63,044 nt of DNA from Lachnospiraceae bacterium. GTDB lineage: Bacteria; Bacillota; Clostridia; Lachnospirales; Lachnospiraceae. Position 1 is the stretch's first letter, and each line of letters begins with the position of its first letter. The translations under genes were made by a program, and so were the position numbers. The stretch spans positions 1 through 63,044 of the forward strand of contig JAFLSZ010000004.1 in NCBI GenBank assembly GCA_022510665.1, read 5' to 3'. Of the stretch, positions 34,710-40,889 are shown one piece after another. The notes beneath the pieces are model-generated. The model saw nothing but the letters and a program-made list of their open reading frames with translations. It had not been told where the DNA came from and did no database searches.

Positions 34710-34741
34710 TTGACACACAATAGTATTGTAAAAAGTAAGAT
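34710..34741 (+). promoter_or_regulatory. spoVT promoter region with a 13-bp palindrome
   Basis: TTGACA (34710-34715) is followed by a palindrome ACAATA-G-TATTGT (34717-34729) and then a TAAGAT box (34736-34741, spacer 20 bp, not ideal). The palindrome sits where a repressor would block polymerase and could be an operator, perhaps for SpoVT itself. Confidence 0.5.
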
Positions 34742-34784
34742 ACAAATTGTGAAAAAGCTGTTTAGTCAACGGAGGTATTTTTAG

Positions 34785-35330
34785 ATGAAAGCAACAGGAA
34801 TTGTAAGGCGGATAGACGACCTTGGCAGAGTGGTAGTGCCGAAGGAAATCAGAAGAACTTTAAGAATCAGAGAAGGAGACCCTTTGGAGATTTTTACCGA
34901 CCGTGAGGGTGAGATTATTTTGAAGAAGTATTCTCCTATCGGCGAGCTTGGAGTTTTTGCGAAGCAGTTCGCGGAGTCTATGGCACAAACGACAGGGCAT
35001 ATTGCGGTAATCTCGGACAGAGACCAGTTCATTGCAATGGCAGGCACTTCGAAAAAAGATTTGCTGGCAAAGTCCATCAGCCGTGAACTGGAAAACCTGA
35101 TGAGCGACCGGGAAAGCATTGTTGCGACGAAAGGCGAAAAGGGGTATATCCCGATTAGTTTAGAAGAAGATGAGTTTGAACAGCAGGTCATTGCGCCGAT
35201 TATCAGCGAGGGTGATGTCATAGGAGCCGTTATGATTCTTTCTAAGGATAAGAAAGAGCGGTTGAGTAATATGGAACTCAAAATTGCCGGAACGGCTGCG
35301 GCGTTTTTGGGAAGACAGATGGAGCAGTAA
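34785..35330 (+). CDS. spoVT: stage V sporulation protein T (AbrB-type regulator)
   Basis: 181 residues, the SpoVT length. The N-terminal swapped-hairpin AbrB domain is RRIDDLGRVVVPKEIRRTL plus IREGDPLEIFTDREG, which binds DNA. The C-terminal GAF-like sensor (about 55-178) shows AVISDRDQFIAMAG and EGDVIGAVMILSKD. In Bacillus it acts in the forespore to tune sigma-G genes. ACGGAGGT precedes ATG 34785. It is monocistronic with a strong terminator right after it. The palindrome at 34717 may be its own binding site, which is a guess. Confidence 0.95.
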   Translation: MKATGIVRRIDDLGRVVVPKEIRRTLRIREGDPLEIFTDREGEIILKKYSPIGELGVFAKQFAESMAQTTGHIAVISDRDQFIAMAGTSKKDLLAKSISRELENLMSDRESIVATKGEKGYIPISLEEDEFEQQVIAPIISEGDVIGAVMILSKDKKERLSNMELKIAGTAAAFLGRQMEQ

Positions 35331-35337
35331 AAAGGAA

Positions 35338-35386
35338 AAAGGTCCTTGTATCCGTTTTTCATAGGCGGATTACAGGGACTTTTTTT
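35338..35386 (+). terminator. rho-independent terminator of spoVT
   Basis: AAAGGTCCTTGTATCCG pairs with CGGATTACAGGGACTTT (one bulge), followed by a T run. This is a strong unidirectional terminator. Confidence 0.93.
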
Positions 35387-35606
35387 CGGGCAGGACACAG
35401 CCGCGGAAAGGAACTAAATGCTGCACATTCCGCTCGGGTGCGTACACAAAAACCGTTGCAGACGGGTTATTAACGAATTGTTAACGAGTTATTAATTTTG
35501 TGTTAGGGGCCTAAAAGATATTGAAATCGGAAGGAAGGCGGTAGTAATATAAAAGAAAGCAGCAGTAATATTTTGTATACATATAATTTAGGAAGGAGTA
35601 ATAACC
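35387..35606 (+). promoter_or_regulatory. leader/promoter stretch before the lipoprotein-like gene
   Basis: No gene is seen in this 220-nt stretch. It contains tandem TTAACGA copies within TTATTAACGA-ATTG-TTAACGA-G-TTATTAA (35467-35495), a possible binding site. AGTAATAT occurs twice (about 35532 and 35563). TATAAT (35582) lies too close to the ribosome binding site to be the promoter, so the promoter probably lies upstream. Confidence 0.4.
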
Positions 35607-36608
35607 ATGAGAAATGAACCAAAAGAAAAAACAAAAAAACTCAGCAGGAAACTTATTTTCGCGGTACTGGCGGTAATGGTGCCGGCAGCAACGGCATTGT
35701 CCTGCGCTTCCCCGGGAGGGAATGTAAATGGGCCGACGTCTAAGGCAGAGATAAGCGTTACGCCGGAACCAAGTGCCGAACCGGAAACGAGTGCAGCGGT
35801 TTCGCTGGCGGCAAGTATGCCTCCGGGATATGAATATGAGAAAGTCAAAGAGGCATTTTTAGAATATCTGAATTTTAAGGCGTGGTGCAATCCGTCCGAA
35901 ATGCCGCAGACTGCCTATGAATGTACTTATGAGGTATACCGTGAGCCTAAAAAGGAAGGCTTAAAGGATATATCAAATAAAATAGGCTTTCGTTGTCTGA
36001 CTGCGGACGGTATGAAATGGTATACATGTACCCCTGTCACAGGTTCCGCTCCGTTAGATTGGACAAAATGGACAGGTGAGTTTTATTTCAGTGAATCGCC
36101 CTTCGCGCTTTCTTCTCAGATGTCTGACATACAGTATCTTGGAAAAGATACGATTTTAGTTCCGGCGGTGACAAAACCGGAGTTTGCGCCGGAGGAGAAA
36201 GAAACGGCATTGGAGGAATTAAAGCGTCAGACAGCAAGGATTTATCAAGATTTAAAAACAGATGAAAAGTTTAAGAGATTGTATTGGGAAGATTTTAAAC
36301 TGAAAATAATTGTTTCGGATTTTTCGATGGTAAAGAAGTTGAATCCATATATTTATGTTATTATCAATGACAAGATAGTCTTTGAGATCAACCTTTACAC
36401 ACACCAGCTGAATGAGTTTGCACGCGTTTTTTTTGCGTATAATCATAATGAGGATCCGTATAGTCCGTACTGGGAATTTGAGGAATTTCTTGGGAATGAG
36501 CTGCATTCTTTAGAAGATATCGACCAAGACCGCCTCGAACGCATCAAGGAGATTGCCGTGCTGGATTATGTGTATGAGGGAGAGGGCTCCACGGAGGCGG
36601 AGGAGTAG
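35607..36608 (+). CDS. exported protein of unknown function
   Basis: 333 residues. A basic N-terminus and hydrophobic stretch (about 15-32) end in ATALSC with Cys33, a non-ideal lipobox. A Thr/Pro/Glu-rich spacer follows, then a globular domain of roughly 250 residues rich in Tyr, Glu and Lys. I find no motif of a known enzyme. Beta-strand-rich segments such as FKLKIIVSDFSMVKKLNPYIYVIINDKIVFEINLY look like a small all-beta core. AGGAAGGAG precedes ATG 35607. It is probably a surface-anchored protein transcribed alone. Confidence 0.7.
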   Translation: MRNEPKEKTKKLSRKLIFAVLAVMVPAATALSCASPGGNVNGPTSKAEISVTPEPSAEPETSAAVSLAASMPPGYEYEKVKEAFLEYLNFKAWCNPSEMPQTAYECTYEVYREPKKEGLKDISNKIGFRCLTADGMKWYTCTPVTGSAPLDWTKWTGEFYFSESPFALSSQMSDIQYLGKDTILVPAVTKPEFAPEEKETALEELKRQTARIYQDLKTDEKFKRLYWEDFKLKIIVSDFSMVKKLNPYIYVIINDKIVFEINLYTHQLNEFARVFFAYNHNEDPYSPYWEFEEFLGNELHSLEDIDQDRLERIKEIAVLDYVYEGEGSTEAEE

Positions 36609-36733
36609 AGACGTTTGTAATCTTGTGCAATAGGTCGTATTTCCTGTTTCGGAAAGCAGTACAGAGCGGTCATAATGCCCGTAAATGAGGGAAGAACGCA
36701 GGGGATTTTCCTGTTTTACCCTGTGAGAACAGG

Positions 36734-36761
36734 AAAAAAGCCCTAAAAGTGGGACTTTTTT
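36734..36761 (+). terminator. terminator after the exported-protein gene
   Basis: AAAAAAG-CCC pairs with GGG-A-CTTTTTT around a 7-nt loop. The 353-nt stretch 36609-36961 contains this terminator, another AACAGG hairpin near 36710-36733, the hup promoter and a 130-nt hup leader. No protein gene is seen in it. Confidence 0.7.
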
Positions 36762-36793
36762 CAATATATTTCATAGGAAATGGCGAAGAACCC

Positions 36794-36822
36794 TTGACAA
36801 AATCGGGAAATCAGTTTATAAA
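36794..36822 (+). promoter_or_regulatory. sigma-A promoter of hup
   Basis: TTGACA (36794-36799), 17 bp, TATAAA (36817-36822). The leader to ATG 36962 is about 130 nt and holds a GGTGC...GCACC hairpin (36832-36868). This fits a highly expressed nucleoid protein. Confidence 0.8.
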
Positions 36823-36961
36823 TAGAAGTGTAGGTGCTGACCGATGTACACGAAGTACCATAAGGCACCGTTTGTTTGTCCGGGAAAACCGATGTGTCAG
36901 AACAGAGTGGCGTTATTTGGACGGCCGGATATATCTAATACTTTTCGAGGAGGAAATTTAC

Positions 36962-37237
36962 ATGAACAAGGCAGAGTTAGTAGCAGCAATGGCGGAGAAC
37001 GCAGGATTGTCCAAGAAGGATTCCGAGAAGGCATTAGCAGCTTTCGTAAGCGTAGTAACCAACGAGTTAAAGAAGGGCGAGAAAGTTCAGTTAGTGGGCT
37101 TTGGTACCTTTGAAGTAGCTGCAAGACCGGAGAGAACCGGAAGAAACCCGCAGACCAAGAAGGCAATTAAGATTCCGGCATCTAAGGCTCCGAAGTTTAA
37201 GGCTGGTAAGGCATTAAAGGATACTGTGAACGCATAA
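36962..37237 (+). CDS. hup: DNA-binding protein HU
   Basis: 91 residues, the normal HU size. [28 protein letters not shown] is the dimerisation helix pair, and the DNA-binding arm begins [21 protein letters not shown] with the conserved Arg-Asn-Pro tip. It bends and coats the chromosome as a homodimer. GAGGAGGAAA precedes ATG 36962. It is the first gene of the conserved hup - rqcP - yabP - yabQ - divIC - spoIIE block. Confidence 0.97.
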   Translation: MNKAELVAAMAENAGLSKKDSEKALAAFVSVVTNELKKGEKVQLVGFGTFEVAARPERTGRNPQTKKAIKIPASKAPKFKAGKALKDTVNA

Positions 37238-37272
37238 TTTAGTGCATTGGAGTATTGCCAAGTGAAATTTTG

Positions 37273-37297
37273 GGACCGCCTTTGGGCGGTCCTTTTT
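37273..37297 (+). terminator. rho-independent terminator of hup
   Basis: GGACCGCC pairs with GGCGGTCC around a 3-nt loop, followed by TTTTT. It separates hup from the downstream division and sporulation genes. Confidence 0.93.
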
Positions 37298-37298
37298 C

Positions 37299-37510
37299 CG
37301 TGCAGGCAAAGTGAGCATGGATTTCGGCAGCGGAAGCTTGCTTCCGGCTGCCAAAACCATGCGAACGCGCCCACGACCGAGTGACGGAGTCACGAGGGCC
37401 GTGGGAGGCGCGGAGCGCGGGCCTGCACGGAAAGATAAGGCAAAGTGCGAACGCGCCCACGACCGAGTGACGGAGTCACGAGGGCCGTGGGAAGCGCGAG
37501 CCTGCACGGA
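37299..37510 (+). repeat. GC-rich tandem hairpin repeats between hup and rqcP
   Basis: Two copies of a GC-rich unit (37361-37431 and 37447-37510) share a 46-nt identical core. The core folds into nested stems: CCCACG/CGTGGG outside and GTGAC/GTCAC inside. An earlier unit (about 37305-37360) starts with the same GGCAAAGTG but carries a different hairpin (GGCAGCGGAAGC/GCTTCCGGCTGCC). The copies are joined by CCTGCACGGA. Base composition is clearly richer in G+C than the flanking genes. It lies in a non-coding gap of 292 nt. Confidence 0.8.
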
Positions 37511-37529
37511 GAGGAAAGGAAGAGATTTT

Positions 37530-37769
37530 ATGAGATTGGATAAGTTTTTAAAGGTTTCCCGTCTGATTAAGCGCAGAACGGTTGCAAACGAGGCGTGTGA
37601 CGCGGGACGCGTCATGATTAACGACAAACCGGCGAAAGCGTCCGCCAATGTGAAGGTCGGAGACATAATCGAAATCGGTTTCGGAGGGAAGGCAATACGC
37701 GTAGAAGTGCTGGATATTCAGGAGACAACGCGCAAGGAAGAGGCAAAGGAACTGTTCCGTTATTTATAG
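37530..37769 (+). CDS. rqcP: S4-domain RNA-binding protein RqcP
   Basis: 79 residues, essentially one S4 domain (MRLDKFLKVSRLIKRR, then CDAGRVMINDKPAKASANVKVGD). In Bacillus the homologue (yabO) helps the RqcH-dependent ribosome quality-control pathway add alanine tails on stalled 50S subunits. Its place between hup and yabP is as in Bacillus. The ribosome binding site GAGAGGAAAGGAAG precedes ATG 37530. Earlier in-frame codons lie in the GC-rich repeat and are unlikely starts. Confidence 0.92.
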   Translation: MRLDKFLKVSRLIKRRTVANEACDAGRVMINDKPAKASANVKVGDIIEIGFGGKAIRVEVLDIQETTRKEEAKELFRYL

Positions 37770-37776
37770 CGAGGGG

Positions 37777-37857
37777 TTACGCATTTTTGGGTCACTTTAG
37801 AAGTTCTGCAGATATCGCATAATCTACGGAATATAAAAAGCCATACAAAATGCGTAA
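37777..37857. repeat. dispersed palindromic repeat, shortened copy
   Basis: The centre TTCTGCAGATATCGCATAAT...CTACGGAA (37804-37832) is an internally deleted version of the 29815 palindrome. Outer inverted arms TTACGCATTTT (37778) and AAAATGCGTAA (37845) flank it. The stretch after it (AAAATGCG-AAAC-CAAG) also matches the sequence after the 29815 copy. No gene lies here. Confidence 0.65.
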
Positions 37858-37875
37858 ACGCAAGTTATAGGCATT

Positions 37876-37905
37876 GTCATAAGCGGAGTTTCACAGACAT
37901 ATGTT
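37876..37905 (+). promoter_or_regulatory. possible sigma-E promoter of yabP
   Basis: GTCATAA (37876-37882), 15 bp, CATATGTT (37898-37905). This resembles the mother-cell sigma-E consensus and lies 30 bp before yabP, a sigma-E gene in Bacillus. No sigma-A promoter was seen for yabP. Confidence 0.4.
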
Positions 37906-37934
37906 GTAAAGAGACGGTGATGTGAGGCGTTTGC

Positions 37935-38219
37935 ATGGAACAAAAACAGGAAGTGGGGGCGCATAAACTGACCCTTGCGGGGCGAAAGTCGCTTGCCCTG
38001 ACCGGAGTAAAAGAAGTAATTTCCTTTGACGCGAAAGAAGTTATGCTGGATACGGCGCAGGGAGTTTTAATGCTGCGCGGCGACGAAATGAATGTGACGA
38101 GGCTTCTGGTGGAAAAAGGAGAAATGGATTTGGAAGGACGAATCGACAGTCTGATTTATACCGAACGCGGAAAAGGGAAACGGCGTGAGGAATCCTTTGC
38201 GAAACGCCTGTTTGGTTAG
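37935..38219 (+). CDS. yabP: sporulation protein YabP
   Basis: 94 residues, one YabP domain: HKLTLAGRKSLALTGVKEVISFDAKEV, then LDTAQGVLMLRGDEMNVTRLLVEKGEMDLEGRIDSLIYTE. It is needed for spore cortex formation and works with YabQ, whose gene is 14 bp downstream. The ribosome binding site before ATG 37935 is weak (GTGAGG). A sigma-E-like promoter precedes it. Confidence 0.93.
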   Translation: MEQKQEVGAHKLTLAGRKSLALTGVKEVISFDAKEVMLDTAQGVLMLRGDEMNVTRLLVEKGEMDLEGRIDSLIYTERGKGKRREESFAKRLFG

Positions 38220-38233
38220 GAGACGGACTGCCT

Positions 38234-38668
38234 ATGAATTATGAAATTGCGGGGGAAGTGCGTTTTTTTCTGGCGGCTGTTTTGCTTGGCATAGCCGCGG
38301 CAATGGTGTATGATCTCCTCCGGGTGTGGCGGAGATTTCATCGCCAGACATTATTTACGATTTCCGTACAGGATTTTATTTTTTGGTTTGTGTTAGGAAT
38401 TTTCGGATTTCAACTGATTTATTATTACAATGCGGGGACATTGCGTTTTTTTGCTTTTGGCGGTATTTTTTTGGGAGCCTGCATTTATGTATGCACATTA
38501 GGACGGTTTTTTGTAAAATATTGCTTAAAATTGCTGTTATTTTTGACATTTCCTCTACGAAAGGGATTGAATTTTTTACAAGAAAAGAGTAAACTTATAA
38601 GAAAGAAGTTTCGAAAACGAGAAAAGCACGGAAGGAAGGATATACTTGCGTCAGAAAAGCAAAAATAA
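38234..38668 (+). CDS. yabQ: spore cortex biosynthesis protein YabQ
   Basis: 144 residues. Five or so TM segments (MNYEIAGEVRFFLAAVLLGIAAAMVYDLLRVWRRF; DFIFWFVLGIFGFQLIYYYNAG; FGGIFLGACIYVCTLGRFF) and a basic C-terminal tail rich in Lys/Arg. YabQ places cortex synthesis in the spore outer membrane. The start ATG 38234 has AGGAGACGG upstream. Its last 23 nt overlap the divIC start. Confidence 0.9.
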   Translation: MNYEIAGEVRFFLAAVLLGIAAAMVYDLLRVWRRFHRQTLFTISVQDFIFWFVLGIFGFQLIYYYNAGTLRFFAFGGIFLGACIYVCTLGRFFVKYCLKLLLFLTFPLRKGLNFLQEKSKLIRKKFRKREKHGRKDILASEKQK

Positions 38669-38978
38669 AGGACTGATAGCATTGCTTATGACGGTGCTGT
38701 TTGGCAAGACAGGTCTGCGGCTTTTGTTATTGGTCGTGCTTGTGCTGTGCGTTGTGCTTGGACGCAGTAAGAGCGAGGCGGCGGCCAAGGAAAAGGAGCT
38801 GGCGAGGCAGAAAGCGGTTTACGAGGAGCGGCTGCTGTTAGAGGAAGAACGCCAGAGGCTGTTAGAAGAAGAAAGCGCCTATCGGCAGACAAAGCAGTAC
38901 ATAGAGGAATTAGCGAGGGAAAAACTGGGCCTGGTTAAGCCGGATGAAATCATACTTCGCGAGGAAGATGCGCCGTAG
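38646..38978 (+). CDS. divIC: septum-formation initiator DivIC/FtsB
   Basis: 110 residues. One TM (about 23-41, GLRLLLLVVLVLCVVLGRS) is followed by a long coiled coil of Lys/Glu/Arg heptads (EKELARQKAVYEERLLLEEERQRLL) and a C-terminal FtsB signature (IEELAREKLGLVKPDEIIL). It joins FtsL and DivIB in the divisome. TTG 38646 is chosen: GGAAGGAAGG lies 8-12 nt before it and it gives a 23-nt overlap with yabQ. It is followed by a terminator. Confidence 0.9.
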   Translation: MRQKSKNKGLIALLMTVLFGKTGLRLLLLVVLVLCVVLGRSKSEAAAKEKELARQKAVYEERLLLEEERQRLLEEESAYRQTKQYIEELAREKLGLVKPDEIILREEDAP

Positions 38979-39021
38979 TGCGCCTTTTGGAATGAGAAAT
39001 GGGAAATAAGTCGAGATTTTT

Positions 39022-39059
39022 AGGATTCGGTTCCGTGTAAGGAATTCGGGTCCTTTTTT
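39022..39059 (+). terminator. terminator between divIC and spoIIE
   Basis: AGGATTCGGTTCC pairs with GGAATTCGGGTCCT (G-T pairs inside), followed by TTTTTT. It ends the rqcP-divIC transcript before the spoIIE promoter. Confidence 0.85.
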
Positions 39060-39087
39060 GTCGCACAGTTTTAGGGGAAGTTTCCGG

Positions 39088-39122
39088 TTTCGACAGACGT
39101 AAACAGGACTTTATGCTAGAAT
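39088..39122 (+). promoter_or_regulatory. Spo0A-type promoter of spoIIE
   Basis: TTTCGACA (39088-39095) contains a 0A box on the minus strand (TGTCGAA). TCGACA (39090-39095) and TAGAAT (39117-39122) are 21 bp apart, the unusual spacing of Spo0A-activated sigma-A promoters such as Bacillus spoIIE. A 16-bp alternative -10 (TATGCT, 39112) is also present. It lies 36 bp before ATG 39159. Confidence 0.65.
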
Positions 39123-39158
39123 CTCTAAAAAAGGAAAGACAGGAGGCTGGCGAAAGAC

Positions 39159-40796
39159 ATGATGTGGAAAAAGAGAACGGCGGGAAGATGGTTACGGTAT
39201 TTGGGATTGGTCAGCGGGGCAGCCGCGTTTTGTGTTGGATTGATTGGATGTTTGTGGAAGAATTCCACGATAAAATATATGTGGCTTGCGACTTTGACGG
39301 CAGGTTTTGTACTGCTGTTTATCTGGGCGGGGGAGCAGGCGTTATGGGTACTGCTGCGTTCGGGAAGGGAAGAACTGGTACGCGCGGATATTCGAAATCA
39401 TACAAAAAAGCGTTTGCTGGAGGCAGCCGCGTCGTTTGAGGTACTTTCGGGTGTTTTTGACAGTGTGGCATCGGAGGAAACAAAAGGGTTTCAGAGTTTT
39501 GTAGTAACTCTGCCCGAGGTTGTATGCGCGGGCTGTATCCGTTGTATGGAATGTTGGGAAGAACGCATGGAGGAGAGCTGCGCGGCGGCATATGCCATGT
39601 ATGAAAAAACAATCGGCGGACAGGTACCGAAATACGCGGAGGTGGAATACCGCTTCCGTGGCTGTCTTCGTGCGGGTAAGATTACGGAGGAGTATGCCAT
39701 GCTGCCGTTAAAGGAGCAGACCAAACAGATGATGCACCGCCGTACCGAGGAGGGGCGTGCGGCTATGGTAACGCAGCTTCGGGTCGTTTCGGATATGTTA
39801 AAAGAGTATTCGGAAGAACTGTATGAAACTACTATGGGGGACGGGCAGACGGAGGAACAATTGGCGGCGGAACTGCGCCGTATCGGAATTTTCGCGGAGC
39901 AGATTGCGGTAATGAAGCGAAAAGGCCGCGGGCTTTTAATACGGATGCAGGCGTACTGTAAAAAAGGGCAGAGTATACCGGTACGGCGTGCCGCGCAGCG
40001 CATGGGAACGATGTTCGGATGCCCGCTTGTCAGCGGAGGAGAGTCGGAACGTTTTTTTGGAGAGACAATGGGAGAGTTTGTTTTTGAGGAGGAACCGGGA
40101 TATCTGGTGCTGACCGGAGTTGCAAGAGCTGCGAAGCATGAGGAAACACTGTCCGGGGACAGTTTTTCTTTTCTTTACCCTGAGAGCGGAGAAACCGTGC
40201 TGCTTTTATCGGACGGAATGGGAAGCGGAGAACAGGCAAGCCGTGACAGCGAAGCGGTAATCGAGCTGCTGGAACAGCTTCTTTCGGCGGGTTTTGATGA
40301 AAAGACGGCGGTTCGTCTGATAAATTCGGTTCTTTTGCTCAGAACGGAGGGGAAAAGTTATTCGACGGTGGATATCAGCGTAATTAATCCGTATGCGGGA
40401 ACCTGTGAATTTATAAAGCTTGGCGCGGCGGGAACGTTTATTAAGCGGGAAAACTGGATTGAAAGCGTGGCATCGGAAACGCTTCCGGTAGGAATGTTCG
40501 GAGAGGCGGATTATGACACGAAAGAGAAGAAATTATATGACGGGGATTATGTGATTATGATGAGCGACGGCGTTTCGGAAGTGCTCGGAGAGCATATGGA
40601 AGAAGTGCTGTTTCAGACCGGGCAGAAAAAGACGGACAGAACGCCGCAGTGTGTAGCAGGAGAGGTTTTAAAGGCGGCGTTAGAGCTTTGCGAATATAAG
40701 CCGAAAGACGATATGACGGTGCTGGTAGCGGAACTTGTAAAAAAACAGCTTCCGTATTATCTGAATTCCCCGGCGAAAGTATCTGCGGACGTATAG
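39159..40796 (+). CDS. spoIIE: stage II sporulation protein E, short form
   Basis: 545 residues. The C-terminal PP2C/SpoIIE phosphatase (about 325-530) has DSFSFLYPESGETVLLLSDGMGSGEQASRDSE and a later VIMMSDGVSEVLGEHM, the metal-binding Asp residues that dephosphorylate the anti-anti-sigma factor SpoIIAA. The middle part has the CAGCIRCMECWEE Cys cluster. Only two TM helices (about 14-33 and 40-60) precede it, while Bacillus SpoIIE (about 827 residues) has ten. The start ATG 39159 is close to the promoter, so no upstream exon is missing. The phosphatase appears intact. Confidence 0.93.
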   Translation: MMWKKRTAGRWLRYLGLVSGAAAFCVGLIGCLWKNSTIKYMWLATLTAGFVLLFIWAGEQALWVLLRSGREELVRADIRNHTKKRLLEAAASFEVLSGVFDSVASEETKGFQSFVVTLPEVVCAGCIRCMECWEERMEESCAAAYAMYEKTIGGQVPKYAEVEYRFRGCLRAGKITEEYAMLPLKEQTKQMMHRRTEEGRAAMVTQLRVVSDMLKEYSEELYETTMGDGQTEEQLAAELRRIGIFAEQIAVMKRKGRGLLIRMQAYCKKGQSIPVRRAAQRMGTMFGCPLVSGGESERFFGETMGEFVFEEEPGYLVLTGVARAAKHEETLSGDSFSFLYPESGETVLLLSDGMGSGEQASRDSEAVIELLEQLLSAGFDEKTAVRLINSVLLLRTEGKSYSTVDISVINPYAGTCEFIKLGAAGTFIKRENWIESVASETLPVGMFGEADYDTKEKKLYDGDYVIMMSDGVSEVLGEHMEEVLFQTGQKKTDRTPQCVAGEVLKAALELCEYKPKDDMTVLVAELVKKQLPYYLNSPAKVSADV

Positions 40797-40808
40797 AAGA
40801 AAGGATAC

Positions 40809-40837
40809 TTGCCTTTTTTTGGCGAGTGGTGTAGAAT
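40809..40837 (+). promoter_or_regulatory. sigma-A promoter of tilS-hpt-ftsH
   Basis: TTGCCT (40809-40814), 17 bp, TAGAAT (40832-40837), preceded by GTG. It lies about 50 bp before tilS and after the spoIIE stop codon. Confidence 0.7.
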
Positions 40838-40889
40838 AGGCAAAGAGGGGAAAAAATCAAGAAAGGAAAAGAAGTACCGGAGGAATGGA

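Noticed and set aside
35582-35587. TATAAT just before the exported-protein gene as its promoter
   Set aside because: It is about 10 bp from the ribosome binding site, leaving no room for a normal 5' leader and site.
37311-37529. An N-terminal extension of RqcP through the GC-rich repeats
   Set aside because: The S4 domain and its ribosome binding site begin at 37530. The extension reads as Arg/Gly-rich filler from hairpin DNA.
39113-39439. A 108-codon frame overlapping the start of spoIIE, considered as a missing part of SpoIIE
   Set aside because: It is in another frame, has no membrane helices typical of SpoIIE, and shadows the real gene.
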